Made by a program: the position numbers and the translations under genes. From positions 1,329,001-1,393,000 of the forward strand of contig NZ_CP041186.1 of assembly GCF_006517175.1 (NCBI RefSeq): a stretch of DNA of 64,000 nucleotides. Reading direction: 5' to 3'. How positions within the stretch are numbered: position 1 is the stretch's first letter; the number at the start of each line of letters is the position of its first letter. Positions 35,609 to 45,022 of this stretch are shown here, in pieces. The notes under the pieces were generated by a model that did not search any database, was not told the DNA's origin, and saw only the letters and a list, made by a program, of their open reading frames with translations. This stretch comes from Persicimonas caeni (lineage in GTDB: Bacteria; Myxococcota_A; Bradymonadia; Bradymonadales; Bradymonadaceae).

Positions 35609-38506
35609 ATGACTGCCCAACCCAGCTTTAAAGCGCCCGCTCGCGCCACCCACGGCGAGCGTGTTTTCGACAAAGATGCGATCGTGATCCATGGGGCGCG
35701 CGAGCATAACCTGCGCAACCTCGACCTGGCGTTGCCCAAGCGCCGGCTGATCGTGTTCACCGGGCCGAGCGGCTCGGGCAAATCGAGCCTGGCTTTCGAC
35801 ACGGTCTATGCCGAGGGGCGGCGCCGCTACGTCGAGAGCCTGTCGACCTACGCGCGCCAGTTTCTGGGCCAGATCGACAAGCCCGACTTCGACTATATCG
35901 CGGGGCTGAGCCCGACGATCTCCATCGAGCAGAAGACGTCGACCAATAACCCGCGCAGTACCGTGGGGACGGTGACCGAGCTGCACGACCACCTGCGCGT
36001 GCTCTACGCCAGGCTCGGCCAGCAGTTTTGTCACGAGTGCGACCGCCCGATCACCTCGATGTCCAAAGAGGCGATCATCGGCAGCGTGCTGTCGCTCGAC
36101 GAGGGCACCAAGTTCATGGTGCTCGCCCCGCTGGTGCGAAACCGCAAGGGTGAGTACCGCGACCTGTTCGAGGAGCTTCGCCAGGACGGGTTCATCCGGG
36201 CGCGGATCGACGGCGAAATCGTCGCGCTCGAAGACGTCGAGAAGGTCGCGTTGCACACGCGCCACGACATCGACGTGGTCGTCGACCGGCTCATCGCCAA
36301 GCCCGGCAAGCAGCAGCGCATCACCGACTCGGTGGAGCTGGCGCTGTCGACGGCCGGGGGGCGCTGCATCATCGTGACGCCGCCTCAGGGAGACGAAAAG
36401 CAAGAGCGCGAGCGCCTCTACAGCACCGAGCGCGCCTGCACCCACTGCAATATCGCGTTCCCCGAGTTGAGCCACCAGAGCTTCTCGTTCAACAGCCCGC
36501 TGGGGATGTGCTCCGATTGTCAGGGCATCGGCACGACCGACCAGGTCGCGCCCGACTCGCTGGTCATCGACGGGTCGAAGTCCCTCGCCGAGGGCGCCGT
36601 CGAGGCGATTGGGCCCCACCCGGAGAGCGACCGCGGCAAGCGCTTCAAGCACGCCGAGTCGGTCAAAAAGGTCTGGAAGCAGCTCGAGACGAGCGCCAAG
36701 GCCCGCAAAATCGACCTCGACCGGCCGTGGAGCGAGCTGACGAGCGACGAGCGCGAGCTCGTGCTCTTCGGGCCCGCCGAAAAGAAAAAGAAGAGCTACA
36801 AGGGCTTCGAGGGCGTCGTCGACTTCGTCGCCCACGCCCACAAGAAAGCCCGCAAGAAGAGCACCCGCGAGTTCTTCGGCGAGTTCCAGGAGCCGGCGCC
36901 CTGCCCCACCTGCGACGGCACGCGCATGCGCCCCGAGAGCCGGGCGGTGCGCTTCAAGGGCCGCTCGCTCGCCGAGGTCGGCGACATGGGCATCGACGAG
37001 GCGCGCGCGTTCTTCGAGGAGGTCGAGCTCGAGGGCCGCGACGCGGTCATCGGCACCGAGCTCATCGAGGAGATCCGCGAGCGCCTGGGGTTTTTGCTCG
37101 ACGTCGGCCTCGACTACCTGTCGCTCGGCCGCGCCGCGCAGACGCTGTCGGGCGGCGAAGCCCAGCGCATCCGCCTGGCGAGCCAGTTGGGAAGCGAGCT
37201 GTCGGGCATCTTGTACGTGCTCGACGAGCCGTCGATCGGCCTGCACGCGCGTGACCACCGACGCCTGCTCGAGACGCTCGAGTCGCTTCGCGACCAGGGC
37301 AACTCGGTCATCGTCGTCGAGCACGACCGCGACACGATGGAGCACGCCGACCTGATCGTCGACTTCGGCCCGGGCGCCGGGCGCGTGGGCGGCGATATCG
37401 TGGCCATGGGCACGCCCGACGAGATTCTGGAGAGCTCCGAGTCGCTCACCGCCGACTACCTGGCCGGCCGCAAAAAGATCGCCGTGCCCGAAGAGCGCCG
37501 CTCGACGGACACGCCGAGCCTGTGGATTCGCGGCGCGCGCCACAACAACTTGAAGGGCATCGACGCGCGCTTTCCCACCGGCACGTTCACCTGCGTGACC
37601 GGCGTGTCGGGCGCGGGCAAAAGCTCGCTGGTCAACGAGACGCTCTACCCGGCGATCGCCCGAAACGTCTACTTCAAGCACCGATCGGTGGGCGCCCACG
37701 ACGAGATCGAGGGCCTCGAGCTCTTCGACAAGGTCATCAAGATCGACCAGTCGCCCATCGGCCGCACCCCGCGCAGCAACCCGGCGACCTACACCAAGGT
37801 CTTCGACCATATCCGCGACCTGTTCGCCAACCTGCCCGAGTCGCGCATGTACGGCTTCGACAAGGGCCGGTTCAGCTTCAACGTCAAGGAGGGGCGCTGC
37901 GACGAGTGCAAGGGCCAGGGCGTCCAGACCGTCGAGATGAGCTTCTTGGCCGACGTGTACGTCCCGTGCGACGCCTGCCTGGGCCGGCGCTTCGACCCGA
38001 CGACGCTTCGGGTGAAGTACCGCGGCCACAGCATCAACGACGTGCTCGACATGACGATCGCCGAGGCCGCCGAGGTCTTCGACAAGCACCCCAAGATCTC
38101 GCGAATCATGCAGACCTTGCTGGACGTCGGCCTCGACTATATCCAGCTCGGCCAGCCCTCCCCGACCCTGTCGGGCGGCGAAGCCCAGCGCGTCAAGCTG
38201 TCGCGCGAGCTGGCCAAGATCGCCACCGGCGACACGCTCTATATCCTCGACGAGCCGTCGACCGGGCTGCACTTCCACGACATCAGCAAGCTCCTGGGCG
38301 TGGTCGACCAGCTCGTCGACGCGGGCAACACGGTCGTGATGATCGAGCACAATATCGACATCATCAAATGCGCCGATTACCTCATCGACATCGGCCCCGA
38401 GGGCGGCCACGAAGGCGGCCACCTGGTGGCCGCGGGCACGCCCGAAGAGGTCGCCGAGGTCGACGAGAGCTACACCGGCAAGTTTTTGCGTGAGGCGTTG
38501 GGGTGA
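35609..38506 (+). CDS. uvrA: Excinuclease ABC subunit A
   Basis: A 965-residue UvrA, the damage-recognition ATPase of nucleotide excision repair. It has Walker A sites GPSGSGKSS (about 51-59) and GVSGAGKSS (about 664-672), two LSGGEAQR signatures (TLSGGEAQRIRLA, TLSGGEAQRVKLS), the Cys pairs of the zinc modules (CHEC, CTHC, CPTC, CDECKGQG with CDAC), and the family start IVIHGAREHNLRNLDLALP. Length is near the E. coli protein (940). It stands alone; uvrB and uvrC are not in the window. Confidence 0.97.
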   Translation: MTAQPSFKAPARATHGERVFDKDAIVIHGAREHNLRNLDLALPKRRLIVFTGPSGSGKSSLAFDTVYAEGRRRYVESLSTYARQFLGQIDKPDFDYIAGLSPTISIEQKTSTNNPRSTVGTVTELHDHLRVLYARLGQQFCHECDRPITSMSKEAIIGSVLSLDEGTKFMVLAPLVRNRKGEYRDLFEELRQDGFIRARIDGEIVALEDVEKVALHTRHDIDVVVDRLIAKPGKQQRITDSVELALSTAGGRCIIVTPPQGDEKQERERLYSTERACTHCNIAFPELSHQSFSFNSPLGMCSDCQGIGTTDQVAPDSLVIDGSKSLAEGAVEAIGPHPESDRGKRFKHAESVKKVWKQLETSAKARKIDLDRPWSELTSDERELVLFGPAEKKKKSYKGFEGVVDFVAHAHKKARKKSTREFFGEFQEPAPCPTCDGTRMRPESRAVRFKGRSLAEVGDMGIDEARAFFEEVELEGRDAVIGTELIEEIRERLGFLLDVGLDYLSLGRAAQTLSGGEAQRIRLASQLGSELSGILYVLDEPSIGLHARDHRRLLETLESLRDQGNSVIVVEHDRDTMEHADLIVDFGPGAGRVGGDIVAMGTPDEILESSESLTADYLAGRKKIAVPEERRSTDTPSLWIRGARHNNLKGIDARFPTGTFTCVTGVSGAGKSSLVNETLYPAIARNVYFKHRSVGAHDEIEGLELFDKVIKIDQSPIGRTPRSNPATYTKVFDHIRDLFANLPESRMYGFDKGRFSFNVKEGRCDECKGQGVQTVEMSFLADVYVPCDACLGRRFDPTTLRVKYRGHSINDVLDMTIAEAAEVFDKHPKISRIMQTLLDVGLDYIQLGQPSPTLSGGEAQRVKLSRELAKIATGDTLYILDEPSTGLHFHDISKLLGVVDQLVDAGNTVVMIEHNIDIIKCADYLIDIGPEGGHEGGHLVAAGTPEEVAEVDESYTGKFLREALG

Positions 38507-38510
38507 GCCC

Positions 38511-38680
38511 CGCGACCGCGCCCGAGACCGCGCCCGCGCCCCGTTGTTATTTTTGCAATGAGTTCACCGTTCGAAGCCGCTCCGATTGAACGATATCGAT
38601 CAATTCGAGCGATATTGCTGCATCGACCGTAAAGCAGATGAACGGCGGGGCGCGGGCGCGGGCGGGGGCGCGGGCGCGGC
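38511..38680. repeat. GC-rich inverted repeat downstream of uvrA
   Basis: A left arm of repeated GACCGCGCCC and CGCGCCCGCGCCCC units (38511-38543) faces a right arm of GGGGCGCGGGCGCGG units (38644-38680), separated by about 100 bp of AT-richer DNA. It could form a large hairpin and may act as the uvrA transcript end. Confidence 0.6.
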
Positions 38681-38722
38681 GAGTCCCGGGCTAATGAATA
38701 TTGTTTATTGATGGAGCACACC

Positions 38723-39820
38723 ATGACCCACCCACGCCTGCACAACCTCCTCGCCCTCTCCACCGCCTCGCTCGCCCTGCTGGCGAGCGCGTGCGAGACC
38801 TCCGGGCCGACGGCCGACGAAGCCAAACCGGCGCAGTCCGCGAAACCCGAACCGCTCACCCAGCCCGACGACGTCGCCGCCGAGCCGTGCGCGGCGAAGA
38901 TGGAGGCGGTCGCCGAGAAGCTGCGGCCGTTCCGGTTGTCGCGGTCGCTGCCCGACTTCGCCGCGGCCGACGACGAGCTCGTCGCGATGCCCGCGGACAT
39001 CGGTGAGGCGCTGCTGCCCGACAGCCCCACCTCGGAGCGCTTCGACACGATGACCTTCGTCGAGTTGATGCCCGACGGGCGGGTGCGCCTCGGCGACGCC
39101 AAGGCGCCGATCGACGTGGCGAAGCTCGAGGCGCGCCTGGTGTCGCTGCAGCGACGACGCGCTAAAGAGGCGCAGATGCTGCAGCAGTCGGCGCCCGAGC
39201 CGATGCAGGCGGTCGTTGTGGCCCGGTCAGACGCCCAGCCGTCGGCGCTCGCCGACGTCATCTTCGCGCTCAACAAGGCGAAGGTCGCCGACATCGCGTT
39301 CGCCTACGCCGCCGAGGGCGTCGAGGCCGAGATGCTGCCGGTAGTCACCATCGAGACCGAGCTGGGCGTCGACGCCCAGGTAGAGCGCTACCGGCGCCAC
39401 CTGCGCGCGTCCGACGCCGAGCGCGACGAGTTGCGCGAACAGGACCGCGCGTTCCACGACAAGGTGTTCGGCGAGCCGTGGAACGCCCAGTGCCACCGCA
39501 CGTGGACCCTCGCCCTCGCCGGGCGCCTCGACGACGCCGAGGACGTGGTCGACCCGGACGAGACAGCCTGTTGTGCTCAGACCAACTGGAGCGCCGTGCA
39601 GTACCTCACCGTCGGCGGCGAGCAGCGCTCGTATGCGTCGTGGCGTGTGGTGTCGGCGAAGATGAGCGGGGTTCAGGCTAACAGCAGCCCCCTGGCGAAG
39701 CTGAAGTTGAAGCAGAACCACCCGGTGTTGAAGCTGTCGGCGGGCGACTCGTACCGGGCGTTTTTGCAGAAGGTGGTCGAGGCGGGCGACGAGCTACACG
39801 TGTTTGTGTTTGTGCCGTAG
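38723..39820 (+). CDS. Lipoprotein with ExbD-like segment
   Basis: A 365-residue lipoprotein. The start chosen is ATG 38723 with GGAG upstream; an earlier ATG adds four residues. The signal peptide ends LLASAC. Then comes a low-complexity stretch and a domain with QAVVVARSDAQPSALADVIFALNKAKVADIAFAYA, resembling the periplasmic part of ExbD/TolR proteins, though without an N-terminal membrane helix. Later parts are helical, with CHRTW and CCAQTNW cysteines. Function is unknown. Its 3' end overlaps that of the convergent kinase gene by 27 bp. Confidence 0.7.
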   Translation: MTHPRLHNLLALSTASLALLASACETSGPTADEAKPAQSAKPEPLTQPDDVAAEPCAAKMEAVAEKLRPFRLSRSLPDFAAADDELVAMPADIGEALLPDSPTSERFDTMTFVELMPDGRVRLGDAKAPIDVAKLEARLVSLQRRRAKEAQMLQQSAPEPMQAVVVARSDAQPSALADVIFALNKAKVADIAFAYAAEGVEAEMLPVVTIETELGVDAQVERYRRHLRASDAERDELREQDRAFHDKVFGEPWNAQCHRTWTLALAGRLDDAEDVVDPDETACCAQTNWSAVQYLTVGGEQRSYASWRVVSAKMSGVQANSSPLAKLKLKQNHPVLKLSAGDSYRAFLQKVVEAGDELHVFVFVP

Positions 39821-41254
39821 CCGCGCATACGCCTCGCGCTGGCTCCCCTCTCCGAATACTTCGACGAGCCACGCCTTGTCGGCGCGCGACAGGTGGGCTT
39901 CGACGGGCACCTCGGGTGACCAGGTCAGGGTGCCGTCGCCCACGCCGGGCCGGCCGCGGTCGGCCATCAGCACGAGCCGACGCTGGTCGCCCACACCGTG
40001 CTCGACCACGTAGAGGCCGCCGAATTTCTCGCGCGGGATTTTCAGCCCCGCGTTGAGCCCCCGCGGCGCGATCAGCTCGACGTAGTCGGGGGTGAGGGCC
40101 AATTTGCGGATGCGGTGTCGGTTGTTGTAGCCGGCGCCGAGCGCGACCGTGACCACCAGCAGGGGGATGGCGAAGGCGAAGAGCGTGAAGAAGATGCCCG
40201 GCGCAAAGAAGAGCCCGGCGACGAGCAACGGGACCAGGATGCCGAGCACGATCAGGTTCGTGCGCAGGCTCATGTCGACGCTGAACGTGCGGAAGAGTTC
40301 GACCTCCAGGCGCCCCTCCTCGCGCGAGACCGACAGCTTCGATTGGTAGGGAAGCGGCGGCAGGTCGTCGGCCGTGGGCACGAGGCCCGCGCCGGCGTAG
40401 CGTTTCAGTTGGCCTCGCTCTTCGACGTCGAAGCGAAGCCGCACCATCGCTTCGCGCGCGGTCTGCAGCCGCTCGGTGGGGTTCGGCTCGAGCAACTCTC
40501 CCAAAAAATCGACGAACTCGCCGGTGACCGGCACCACGTCGCGAAACTGCAGGCGCAGTCGTTCGACGGGCAGGTCGGCCGGGTGGCGGTGGGCGAGCAG
40601 GTGGACGAGCGTGGCGCCGAGCGAGTAGAGGTCGCTTGCGGGCGTGGCGCGACCGCTGAGCTGCTCGGGGGCGACGTAGCCGGGGCTCCCGACGAGCGTC
40701 GAGCCACCCACCGTCGCCTGCACGTGCTCGCCGGCAATGCCGAAGTCGATGAGGGCGACGCGCCCGTCGGGCCTGCGGATCAGATTCGACGGCTTGACGT
40801 CGCGGTGAATCACCGGCGGGTCGAGGCTGTGGATATAGTCGAGGACGTTGAGCACCGAACGACACAGCGCCACGGCTTCGGATTGGCGCATGTGGTGGCC
40901 GCGTTCGATGAGCTCGAGGAAGCTGTCGCCGGCGATATACTCGCGCACGAGGAAGTAGCGCGTCGCGTTGTCGCCGGCTTGTTGGAACGCATCGATATGT
41001 CTGGGGATGGCGTCGTGGTCGAGGCGCTCGAGCAGCCTGGCCTCGCGCTCGAAGAGCTCGACCGCCTTCCAATCGTGCGCCAGGTCGAGGTCGAACTCCT
41101 TGACGACGACCTGCTCGCCCGTGCGGTGGTCCACCGCCAAGTACGTATCGCCCTGCCCGCCGCGCCCGAGCACGTCCGACAACTCGTAGCGCCCGTCGAG
41201 CATCTCGCCGTCGAGGCGCTCTACCGCGTCCATGTCGAGGGGAGTCTGGGCCAT
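39794..41254 (-). CDS. Ser/Thr protein kinase with two membrane helices
   Basis: A 486-residue kinase, second of a tandem pair. The ATG shares its A with the stop of the first kinase (TGATG). Catalytic residues are intact: Gly-loop GRGGQGDTY, K52 (VVVKEF), HRDVKPSN (D152), DFG (D170). The kinase domain ends near 275; two hydrophobic helices follow (about 336-385), then a C-terminal beta-rich domain facing the cytosol (KLALTPDYVELIAPRGL onwards) that may be a PH-like sensor. High similarity in the N-terminal 100 residues to its neighbour (KAVELFERE) shows an internal gene duplication. Confidence 0.9.
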   Translation of the reverse strand: MAQTPLDMDAVERLDGEMLDGRYELSDVLGRGGQGDTYLAVDHRTGEQVVVKEFDLDLAHDWKAVELFEREARLLERLDHDAIPRHIDAFQQAGDNATRYFLVREYIAGDSFLELIERGHHMRQSEAVALCRSVLNVLDYIHSLDPPVIHRDVKPSNLIRRPDGRVALIDFGIAGEHVQATVGGSTLVGSPGYVAPEQLSGRATPASDLYSLGATLVHLLAHRHPADLPVERLRLQFRDVVPVTGEFVDFLGELLEPNPTERLQTAREAMVRLRFDVEERGQLKRYAGAGLVPTADDLPPLPYQSKLSVSREEGRLEVELFRTFSVDMSLRTNLIVLGILVPLLVAGLFFAPGIFFTLFAFAIPLLVVTVALGAGYNNRHRIRKLALTPDYVELIAPRGLNAGLKIPREKFGGLYVVEHGVGDQRRLVLMADRGRPGVGDGTLTWSPEVPVEAHLSRADKAWLVEVFGEGSQREAYARLRHKHKHV

Positions 41255-42567
41255 CACGCACCGCCTTCGGAGTTGCCGAGCGAGCGCCCTTCTTTTGAGA
41301 GCGCCAGGTAGAGGCGTAAGAACTTACAGAGCCACGCCTGCGTCAGGTTGCCGGGCAACAGAGTCCACGTATGTTCGATGGTCCCTTCGAGGACTTTGAT
41401 GCGGTCGAATTCGGCGATGACGTCGAAGAGCCGGTCGCGGCGCACGGTGCGCGTGCCGAGCGTGCGGCCGCGCCACCGTCGCACCAAGACGAGCTCGTCA
41501 CGCGTGATCTCCAGGCGCCCGTCGAACCCGAGCGAGCGCCAAGTCGGCTCGGTCTCGACGACGAGCCTGTCGGCCTCGGCGCGAATCGACAGCGTGTCGG
41601 GAAGCCTCCTGGCGAGTGTCGAGCGCCCGCGCACCAAGCGCAGCCGCTCGGCGGGCGACTCGCCGGCGACGAGCGCGTCGTCGCCTTGCTCCGACGTCTT
41701 GTCGTAGCCGCGCCGGTAGAACCCATCGGCCGGCACCGCGGCCAACTCGCGAAGCCGCGCGAGCGCCTCGGCGGCCGACGCGATCCGGTCCTCGGGATAC
41801 GGCGCGAGCATGTCGGCGAGCAGCTCGCCGAAGGCCTGCGATGCCTCGATATGGGGGGCGAAGTCGATCTCGAGGCCGCCGTCGCACAGCTCGACGGGGT
41901 GCACGCCGCTCATCATGTGCACGACGGTCGCGCCCAGCGCGTACAGGTCGCTGCACGGCTGCGCGCGGCCCATGATCTGCTCGACGGGCAGGTAGCCGCT
42001 GGTGCCGACGACGGTCGAGCCGCCGACGTCCTTGGGCACGATCGCCTGCACGGCGCCGAAGTCGACGAGCGCGTAGCGCCCGTTGGGGCCGCACACGATA
42101 TTGGCCGGCTTGATGTCGCGGTGGACGATCGGCGGGTGCAGCTCGCCCAGATACGCCAACACGTCGAGCATCTGTTCCAGAAAGTCGACCGCTTGGTCCT
42201 GCGTCCACGTCTTGTTGGCCTCGAACCGGGCAGCCAAGCTGTCGCCCTCGACGTACTCCTGCACGAGGTAGAACCGCGGGTCGTCGGTCTCCTCGCCGAC
42301 CACGAAATGGTCGATATACGACGGGATCGCCGGATGCTCGAGCGAGCGCAGCACCTTGCCCTCGCGCTCGAACAATTCGACGGCCTTCCACTCCGACACC
42401 GCCCGCATGGCGAGCTGCTTGACGGCGACCCGCGCCCCCGAGTCGAGGTCGCACGCGAGGAAGAGCCGCCCCTGCCCGCCGCGGCCGAGCACCCCGAGAA
42501 TCTCGTAGCGCCCGCCCGATCCCTGAACGATGGAGAGTGTCTGGTTGTCGTCGAAGTGTTCTGCCAA
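41254..42567 (-). CDS. Ser/Thr protein kinase, first of a tandem pair
   Basis: A 437-residue soluble kinase starting with TTG at 42567 (GAGAAG upstream). Gly-loop GRGGQGRLF, K50 (VAVKQL), HRDIKPAN (D151) and DFG (D169) are present, so it should be active. After the kinase domain (about 20-275) there is a 150-residue C-terminal domain of alternating strands (DTLSIRAEADRLVVETEP; LEITRDELVLVRRWRG) similar in place and style to that of the downstream kinase but without membrane helices. Confidence 0.9.
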   Translation of the reverse strand: MAEHFDDNQTLSIVQGSGGRYEILGVLGRGGQGRLFLACDLDSGARVAVKQLAMRAVSEWKAVELFEREGKVLRSLEHPAIPSYIDHFVVGEETDDPRFYLVQEYVEGDSLAARFEANKTWTQDQAVDFLEQMLDVLAYLGELHPPIVHRDIKPANIVCGPNGRYALVDFGAVQAIVPKDVGGSTVVGTSGYLPVEQIMGRAQPCSDLYALGATVVHMMSGVHPVELCDGGLEIDFAPHIEASQAFGELLADMLAPYPEDRIASAAEALARLRELAAVPADGFYRRGYDKTSEQGDDALVAGESPAERLRLVRGRSTLARRLPDTLSIRAEADRLVVETEPTWRSLGFDGRLEITRDELVLVRRWRGRTLGTRTVRRDRLFDVIAEFDRIKVLEGTIEHTWTLLPGNLTQAWLCKFLRLYLALSKEGRSLGNSEGGA

Positions 42568-42621
42568 GGTGCTTCTCGGTTTCGGCCAAAGCCCGTGCGA
42601 TACACGTTCAAGAAAATAAAA

Positions 42622-42651
42622 CGCCCGGGACGTGAATTCACGTCCCGGGCG
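42622..42651 (-). terminator. Perfect 30-bp palindromic terminator
   Basis: The arms CGCCCGGGACGTGAA and TTCACGTCCCGGGCG make an uninterrupted palindrome. Read on the minus strand it follows the RCC1 gene stop at 42677 and is followed by TTTTATTTTC. It separates the RCC1 unit from the kinase pair. Confidence 0.9.
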
Positions 42652-42676
42652 CTCGATTTTCAGCAGATCCCGCGCG

Positions 42677-43822
42677 TCAATGTCGAGGAGCCCATCGCCA
42701 GCACAGCAGCGTGTCGTTCGTGCGAATGCCGCAGGCGACGATCCCGGTACTCACCTTGCGAAACTGCGCTTTGCTCGGCCATCCCGAGTAATTCCAGCCC
42801 CAGCACCAGATCGCGCCGACCTCGTCGACCGCGCAGCTCGTCTGGGTGCCCGCGCTGATCTGGGTGAACGGCACTGCGGGGGGAATTGCCTGGTCGACGT
42901 CGCCCGAGATGCCGCTGCCGCCGTCGTCGGGCACCTCCCACTCAGTCTGGGAGTTGGGCTCGGATCCCAGCCCCCAGCACTCCGTGGTGCCGTCGTCTCG
43001 CAACGCGCAGGTGTGATATCGCCCCGCGTCCAGTGAGGCGAACGAGCCGGCGGGCGGCACGGCTTGGCCGTGGTTGATCCGGTCGTCCAAGCTGGGGTCG
43101 GAGCCGGCGCCCCAACACTCGATCGTGTTGTCGTCGCGCAGCCCGCAGGTGTGTTTTCCGCCCGCGCTCAGGTCGGTGAACGTGCCGCTGGGCGGCGTGG
43201 CCTGGCCTTCATCGTTGCGTCCCCAGCAGGAGACCACCCCGGCGGTGTCGATCGCGCAAGTGTGATGCCAGCCGGCGGCCACGTCGAGGTAGGTGCCCGT
43301 GGGGGCGACCGCCTGGTCGAAGTCATTGTCGGCGTTCTCGTCGACGTTGGGGTCTTCCCCCATCCCCCAGCACGCAAGGGTGTCGTCGTCGCGGATGGCA
43401 CATGCGTGCCAGAACCCGGTGCTGATCGCCTTGAAGCTGCCATCAGGCCCGTCGAGGTTCTCGTTGCAGCCGACGCTGCCGTCGGACTGCAGCACGCAGA
43501 ACCAAGAGCCCGTGACATCGACGTCGAGCACGGCCAAGCCCTGGGGCGTGTCGACCTCGGCCCACACGTCACCTGGCTGACGGGTGACGTCCTGGGCCAC
43601 CCCGTCGGTCGCATCGAGCGAGTCGACGCCGTCGTTCGGGCGACACTGCCCCGAGATACAGGTGTGCTCGGAGGGACAGTCGGAGGTGGTGTTACACGAC
43701 AGCCAATGCGACTCGCTGCCGGTCTTCGGGTCGTGGTCGTCGGTGCAACTGGCCGAGAACGTCAGGCTCACCAAGCTCGCCAGTGCAACGGTTGCGACGG
43801 TTGCGATTGATCGTGCTTTCAT
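42677..43822 (-). CDS. RCC1-repeat surface lipoprotein
   Basis: A 381-residue lipoprotein (signal ending FSAS-C26). Mature residues 40-95 have a Cys-rich start (CNTTSDCPSEHTCISGQC) seen in many myxobacterial surface proteins. The remainder is a run of RCC1-like beta-propeller blades, each with the pattern HTCA(I/L)...CWG (about six, such as WHHTCAIDTAGVVSCWG), in which each blade has paired Cys. Such propellers bind proteins or polysaccharides outside the cell. It overlaps the upstream gene by 4 bp (ATGA), so expression is coupled. Confidence 0.85.
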   Translation of the reverse strand: MKARSIATVATVALASLVSLTFSASCTDDHDPKTGSESHWLSCNTTSDCPSEHTCISGQCRPNDGVDSLDATDGVAQDVTRQPGDVWAEVDTPQGLAVLDVDVTGSWFCVLQSDGSVGCNENLDGPDGSFKAISTGFWHACAIRDDDTLACWGMGEDPNVDENADNDFDQAVAPTGTYLDVAAGWHHTCAIDTAGVVSCWGRNDEGQATPPSGTFTDLSAGGKHTCGLRDDNTIECWGAGSDPSLDDRINHGQAVPPAGSFASLDAGRYHTCALRDDGTTECWGLGSEPNSQTEWEVPDDGGSGISGDVDQAIPPAVPFTQISAGTQTSCAVDEVGAIWCWGWNYSGWPSKAQFRKVSTGIVACGIRTNDTLLCWRWAPRH

Positions 43823-44841
43823 CGTGCTTCTCCATGTTCGTCATCATCGTCATTCGAATTGTCGAGCACCGACTGACCGAAATAAAACGTCACTCTGGAG
43901 GTCTGCGCGTGCGAAGGACGGTTGTCGGCGTTGTAGGCATCGACCTCCTCGCGAAGCTTGGACAACTCCCGGCGGGTATCGCTCAAAAGCCCGAGCACGC
44001 GACCGGCAAACGGGTGGCCCTCCCAGATCTCGAAGGAGTACGTGCTGCCGCCGACCGCATCGGAGGGGAGCGACTGCAAGCGCGTGTTGCGCAGTTTGAC
44101 GCACGCGGCGGTGACCAGCGCGTTGAAGTGGTCGAAGAACGACGCCTCCCACCCGGCGGGGTCTTCCATCGGAATCACGCAGACGTCCGAGCGGTAACTG
44201 GGTGCGTCGGCTTGCGTCGGGCTCGAGCGAGTCACCCGCCCCTCGTCGACCAGCGTATCGAGGGCGTCCTCGACGACGGCCGGCTCATAACCGAGCCGCT
44301 CGCTCAACGCGTCGACGCTGATCGGCCCGTGCAAGTAGACGTGGAGCCAGATGAGCGCCAACGCCGAGGCGTGCTCGTCACGCCCGGCGAGTCGGGCGAA
44401 GTCTTGGTCGCTGGCAAAGCGATAGGCCGTCGAGTGGCCGCTTCCGGTCTGGAAGACCAGGCCGGACTCGACGAGATCCCACAGGATGCCGCGCACCGTG
44501 GCGTCATCCTCGGCGTAGAACTCACCGAGCACTTCGGCGCGGGTGACGACCTCGCGCTCACGCACGAAGTTGAAGACGGCCTCCCAGACCGACTCCTTTT
44601 CAGCATCGCGACGGGCGGTCAGCCGCCGAAGCTTCGCCTGATAGGAGCGCAGGGCCATGCCGAACATGTCGGCCGCGACCTTGCGGCTCACGCCCTGCTC
44701 CTCGAGCTCGGTGGCCAACTCGAGAAAGACGGAGTTGGCGATATCGGCCAACGGGGCGCGCAGGCCCGCCGAGGTGGCCAATTGCGCGATGAGCACCGTG
44801 GTCTGACGGACGACGGCGTCGATGAGCAGTCTGACGTTCAC
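43819..44841 (-). CDS. Conserved myxobacterial-type hypothetical protein, winged-helix-like segments
   Basis: A 340-residue cytosolic protein. GTG 44841 is chosen over GTG 44853 because TGGAG lies 6 nt before it and gives the start MNVRLLIDAVVRQTTV. The N-terminal 80 residues are helical (ISQL-like, GVSRKVAADMFGMALRSYQ); two regions (about 90-145 with EREVVTRAEVLGEFYAEDD and 175-210 with HGPISVDALSERLGYEP) look like winged-helix DNA-binding or arm domains. I recall similar proteins in deltaproteobacteria without a known role. It is translationally coupled to the RCC1 lipoprotein gene. Confidence 0.7.
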   Translation of the reverse strand: MNVRLLIDAVVRQTTVLIAQLATSAGLRAPLADIANSVFLELATELEEQGVSRKVAADMFGMALRSYQAKLRRLTARRDAEKESVWEAVFNFVREREVVTRAEVLGEFYAEDDATVRGILWDLVESGLVFQTGSGHSTAYRFASDQDFARLAGRDEHASALALIWLHVYLHGPISVDALSERLGYEPAVVEDALDTLVDEGRVTRSSPTQADAPSYRSDVCVIPMEDPAGWEASFFDHFNALVTAACVKLRNTRLQSLPSDAVGGSTYSFEIWEGHPFAGRVLGLLSDTRRELSKLREEVDAYNADNRPSHAQTSRVTFYFGQSVLDNSNDDDDEHGEAR

Positions 44842-44955
44842 AACATTCTCCACAGAGGTGAATCGGGCTCGACATCCCCCACTCTAGGGCGTCACGGATG
44901 CGCGGGTAGTGCAAGATCTTGCATCCCCATAGAGGCAGACTCGAAGGGCAAACGC

Positions 44956-44994
44956 AAAAACGCCCGCGACGCATCTCGCGTCGCGGGCGTTTTT
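44956..44994 (-). terminator. Intrinsic terminator with 17-bp perfect stem
   Basis: AAAAACGCCCGCGACGC pairs fully with GCGTCGCGGGCGTTTTT around ATCTC. It works on either strand; it lies 28 bp after the stop of the Asp-rich gene on the minus strand. Confidence 0.9.
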
Positions 44995-45022
44995 GGTGCG
45001 GCTAGTCTAGCCGGAGCTTGGC

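Noticed and set aside
35327-38422. Open frame of over 1000 codons antisense to uvrA
   Set aside because: Shadow of uvrA; Val/Leu/Asp/Arg-rich with no domain, typical for a complementary frame in GC-rich coding DNA.
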